A stretch of 64,000 nucleotides of DNA from Variovorax boronicumulans (GTDB lineage Bacteria > Pseudomonadota > Gammaproteobacteria > Burkholderiales > Burkholderiaceae_C): NCBI RefSeq assembly GCF_030812215.1, contig NZ_JAUSSG010000009.1, forward strand, positions 1 to 64,000, read 5' to 3'. The position numbers and the translations under genes were made by a program. The notes under the pieces were generated by a model, which was not told the origin of the DNA, searched no databases, and worked only from the letters and a program-made list of their open reading frames with translations. Positions 62,628 to 64,000 of this stretch are shown here, in pieces. Position 1 is the stretch's first letter. Each line of letters starts with the position of its first letter.

Positions 62628-63724
62628 CAAACGTGAAGGGCCGTCGCGTCGACCGGCACCGCCGGCTCCTGCCGCGCGAGCAAAGGCGCGGCGTGGGCGA
62701 TGCGGGCCCGCACGCGATCGAGCAGGTTGTTGCGAGCGGCATCATAAGCGCGATCCAGCGCATGTCCGAAAGCCACTTCGTCGGCCGAGCCATGGCTCTT
62801 GAAAACCAGGCCGCGGAGACCCAGCAGGGCGGCACCGTTGTACCGACGATGATCCAGGCGGCCTTTGAACGCTTTTAGAACCGGGTAAGCAACAATTGCC
62901 GCAATTTTCGTAAAAATGCTTCGCGAGAATTCGACGCGAATGAACTCACCGATCATCGAGGCAACGCCTTCACTGGCCTTCAGCGCAACATTTCCGACGA
63001 AGCCATCGCAGACGACGATATCGGTGGTGCCTTTGAAAATATCGTTGCCCTCCACGTTTCCGTAGAAGTTCAAATCTTTGGAATTAGCGGCTGCTCGCAG
63101 CAATTGGCTGGCTTTTTTGATTGTTTCGCTGCCTTTAATGGCTTCCTCGCCAATATTGAGCAGCCCGACGGAAGGCGCCTCATTGCCGGTCAGCGCCGAG
63201 ACCAATGCCGAGCCGAGCACGGCGAATTGAAGCAGGTCCTCGGCATCGCAATCGACGTTCGCCCCCAAATCGAGCACGGTCGTTGCACCGCCCTTCGCAT
63301 TCGGCAGTTGCGGCGCGATCGCGGGGCGGTCGATACCGTCGAGCGTCTTGAGCAGGTAGCGCGCGATCGCCATCAAGGCGCCAGTGTTACCGGCAGAGAC
63401 AGCCGCCTGGGCGGCGCCGTCCTTGACCTGCTGGATCGCGACGCGCATCGAAGAGTCCTTCTTCTTGCGCAGTGCGATTTCAATGGGGTCGTCCATGCCC
63501 ACCACTTCGCTGGCAGCGACGATGCGGGCGCGCGGATGCGCAGCGAACCCCGCCAATGCGGCCGGCGCACCGACCAGCAACAACGAGGCTTCGCTGTGCC
63601 GCTCGAGAAACGCGCGGCAGGCCGCGAGCGTGACGCGCGGGCCATGGTCGCCTCCCATGCAATCGACGGCGAGCGTGATTGCGGAAGGCGCAGCTGTGAA
63701 TTCGGGAGAAGAAGGCGTAGCCAT
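62627..63724 (-). CDS. plsX: Phosphate acyltransferase PlsX
   Basis: 365 residues. LAVDCMGGDHGPRVTLAACR, RVAIQQVKDGAAQAAVSAGN and CDGFVGNVALKASEGVA are family signatures. Makes acyl-phosphate from acyl-ACP for phospholipid synthesis. About 18 residues precede the LAVDCMGGD strand. ATG 63724 lies at the end of the T-run of a hairpin (63733-63767) and has no clear ribosome site. Confidence 0.95.
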   Translation of the reverse strand: MATPSSPEFTAAPSAITLAVDCMGGDHGPRVTLAACRAFLERHSEASLLLVGAPAALAGFAAHPRARIVAASEVVGMDDPIEIALRKKKDSSMRVAIQQVKDGAAQAAVSAGNTGALMAIARYLLKTLDGIDRPAIAPQLPNAKGGATTVLDLGANVDCDAEDLLQFAVLGSALVSALTGNEAPSVGLLNIGEEAIKGSETIKKASQLLRAAANSKDLNFYGNVEGNDIFKGTTDIVVCDGFVGNVALKASEGVASMIGEFIRVEFSRSIFTKIAAIVAYPVLKAFKGRLDHRRYNGAALLGLRGLVFKSHGSADEVAFGHALDRAYDAARNNLLDRVRARIAHAAPLLARQEPAVPVDATALHV

Positions 63725-63767
63725 CAAAACAAAGGCCCGACGCTACAGGGAAAGTAGCTTCGGGCCT
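63725..63767 (-). terminator. Terminator-like hairpin between rpmF and plsX
   Basis: Minus-strand stem GGCCCGAAGCTAC / GTAGCGTCGGGCC (one mismatch) with a 7-nt loop, followed by TTTGTTTT and immediately the plsX ATG. It could attenuate plsX-fab transcription or mask its start. Confidence 0.7.
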
Positions 63768-63785
63768 TGGCCTTGGGATGCGAAA

Positions 63786-63968
63786 TCAGGCTTCGGACTT
63801 GTTCTTGAGCACCTGGCGGCCACGGTAGAAACCGTTCGGGCTGATGTGGTGGCGCAGGTGCGTTTCGCCAGTGGTCGGTTCCACGGCGATGCCGGGCACA
63901 ACCAGTGCGTTGTGTGAACGATGCATGCCGCGCTTGGAAGGCGACTTCTTGTTTTGCTGGACGGCCAT
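63786..63968 (-). CDS. rpmF: Ribosomal protein bL32
   Basis: 60 residues: MAVQQNKKSPSKRGMHRSHN and SPNGFYRGRQVLKN are conserved. It contains no cysteines, so it is the zinc-independent form. The conserved rpmF-plsX-fabH order supports the call. The minus-strand TGG/GGAG just upstream gives a good ribosome site (CAGGAGCC). Confidence 0.97.
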   Translation of the reverse strand: MAVQQNKKSPSKRGMHRSHNALVVPGIAVEPTTGETHLRHHISPNGFYRGRQVLKNKSEA

Positions 63969-64000
63969 GATGGCTCCTGGACTGTTAGGTGAGTGACTGG

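Noticed and set aside
63985..64000. Possible 3' end of the gene upstream of rpmF (yceD expected by synteny)
   Set aside because: Only four sense codons and a TAA are inside the window; too short to support.

Overview
High-GC bacterial chromosome with strongly biased codon use. Gene content and order (leuCDB-asd-fimV-truA-trpFBA-accD; rpmF-plsX-fabHDG-acpP-fabF; rpoE-rseA-rseB-degP; lepA-lepB-rnc-era-recO-pdxJ-acpS-nagZ; mdh/acnB/gntR/sdhCDAB/gltA) are those of a betaproteobacterium. Comamonadaceae, probably Variovorax or a close relative, is my best guess; this is inference from synteny and protein style, not a database match. I see no tRNA, rRNA, insertion sequence or CRISPR.

Layout. 1-2624 (-): N-terminal 874 codons of a giant trimeric autotransporter adhesin whose frame runs off the left edge. 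2953-4959 (+): two glycosyltransferase-like genes that may serve the adhesin. 5028-17385: TCA-cycle block, with acnB, a small secreted protein, a CitE-like lyase, tam and mdh on the minus strand, diverging from gntR-sdhCDAB-sdhE-gltA on the plus strand. 17561-30634 (+): lysR-leuCDB, asd, fimV, truA, trpFBA, accD. 30723-31980: yggT and a LON-domain gene, divergent.

32074-38413 (+) is a tightly overlapping accessory operon for an unusual CDP-activated sugar: unknown protein, rfbF, rfbG, 3,5-epimerase, C-methyltransferase, NAD-dependent reductase, remnants of a second methyltransferase, and a CmcI-type O-methyltransferase. The set predicts a 3-C-methyl-6-deoxyhexose, possibly O-methylated. 38577-43808 (+): lysS, an Hsp70-like gene, a YgjP-like metallopeptidase and a two-domain glycosyltransferase, joined by 4-nt overlaps or nearly so. 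43831-53127 (-): an internally duplicated glycosyltransferase at the tail of the conserved lepA-lepB-DUF4845-rnc-era-recO-pdxJ-acpS-nagZ block.

53128-53649 is a 522-nt non-coding stretch with a perfect DnaA box and its own terminator. 53650-57690 (-): the envelope-stress operon rpoE-rseA-rseB-degP. 57701-63968 (-): fatty-acid and phospholipid genes rpmF-plsX-fabH-fabD-fabG-acpP-fabF plus a small membrane protein.

Most worth following up: the branched CDP-sugar operon with its decayed methyltransferase, the adhesin plus adjacent glycosyltransferases, the tandemly duplicated glycosyltransferase, and the degP-lepA non-coding segment.
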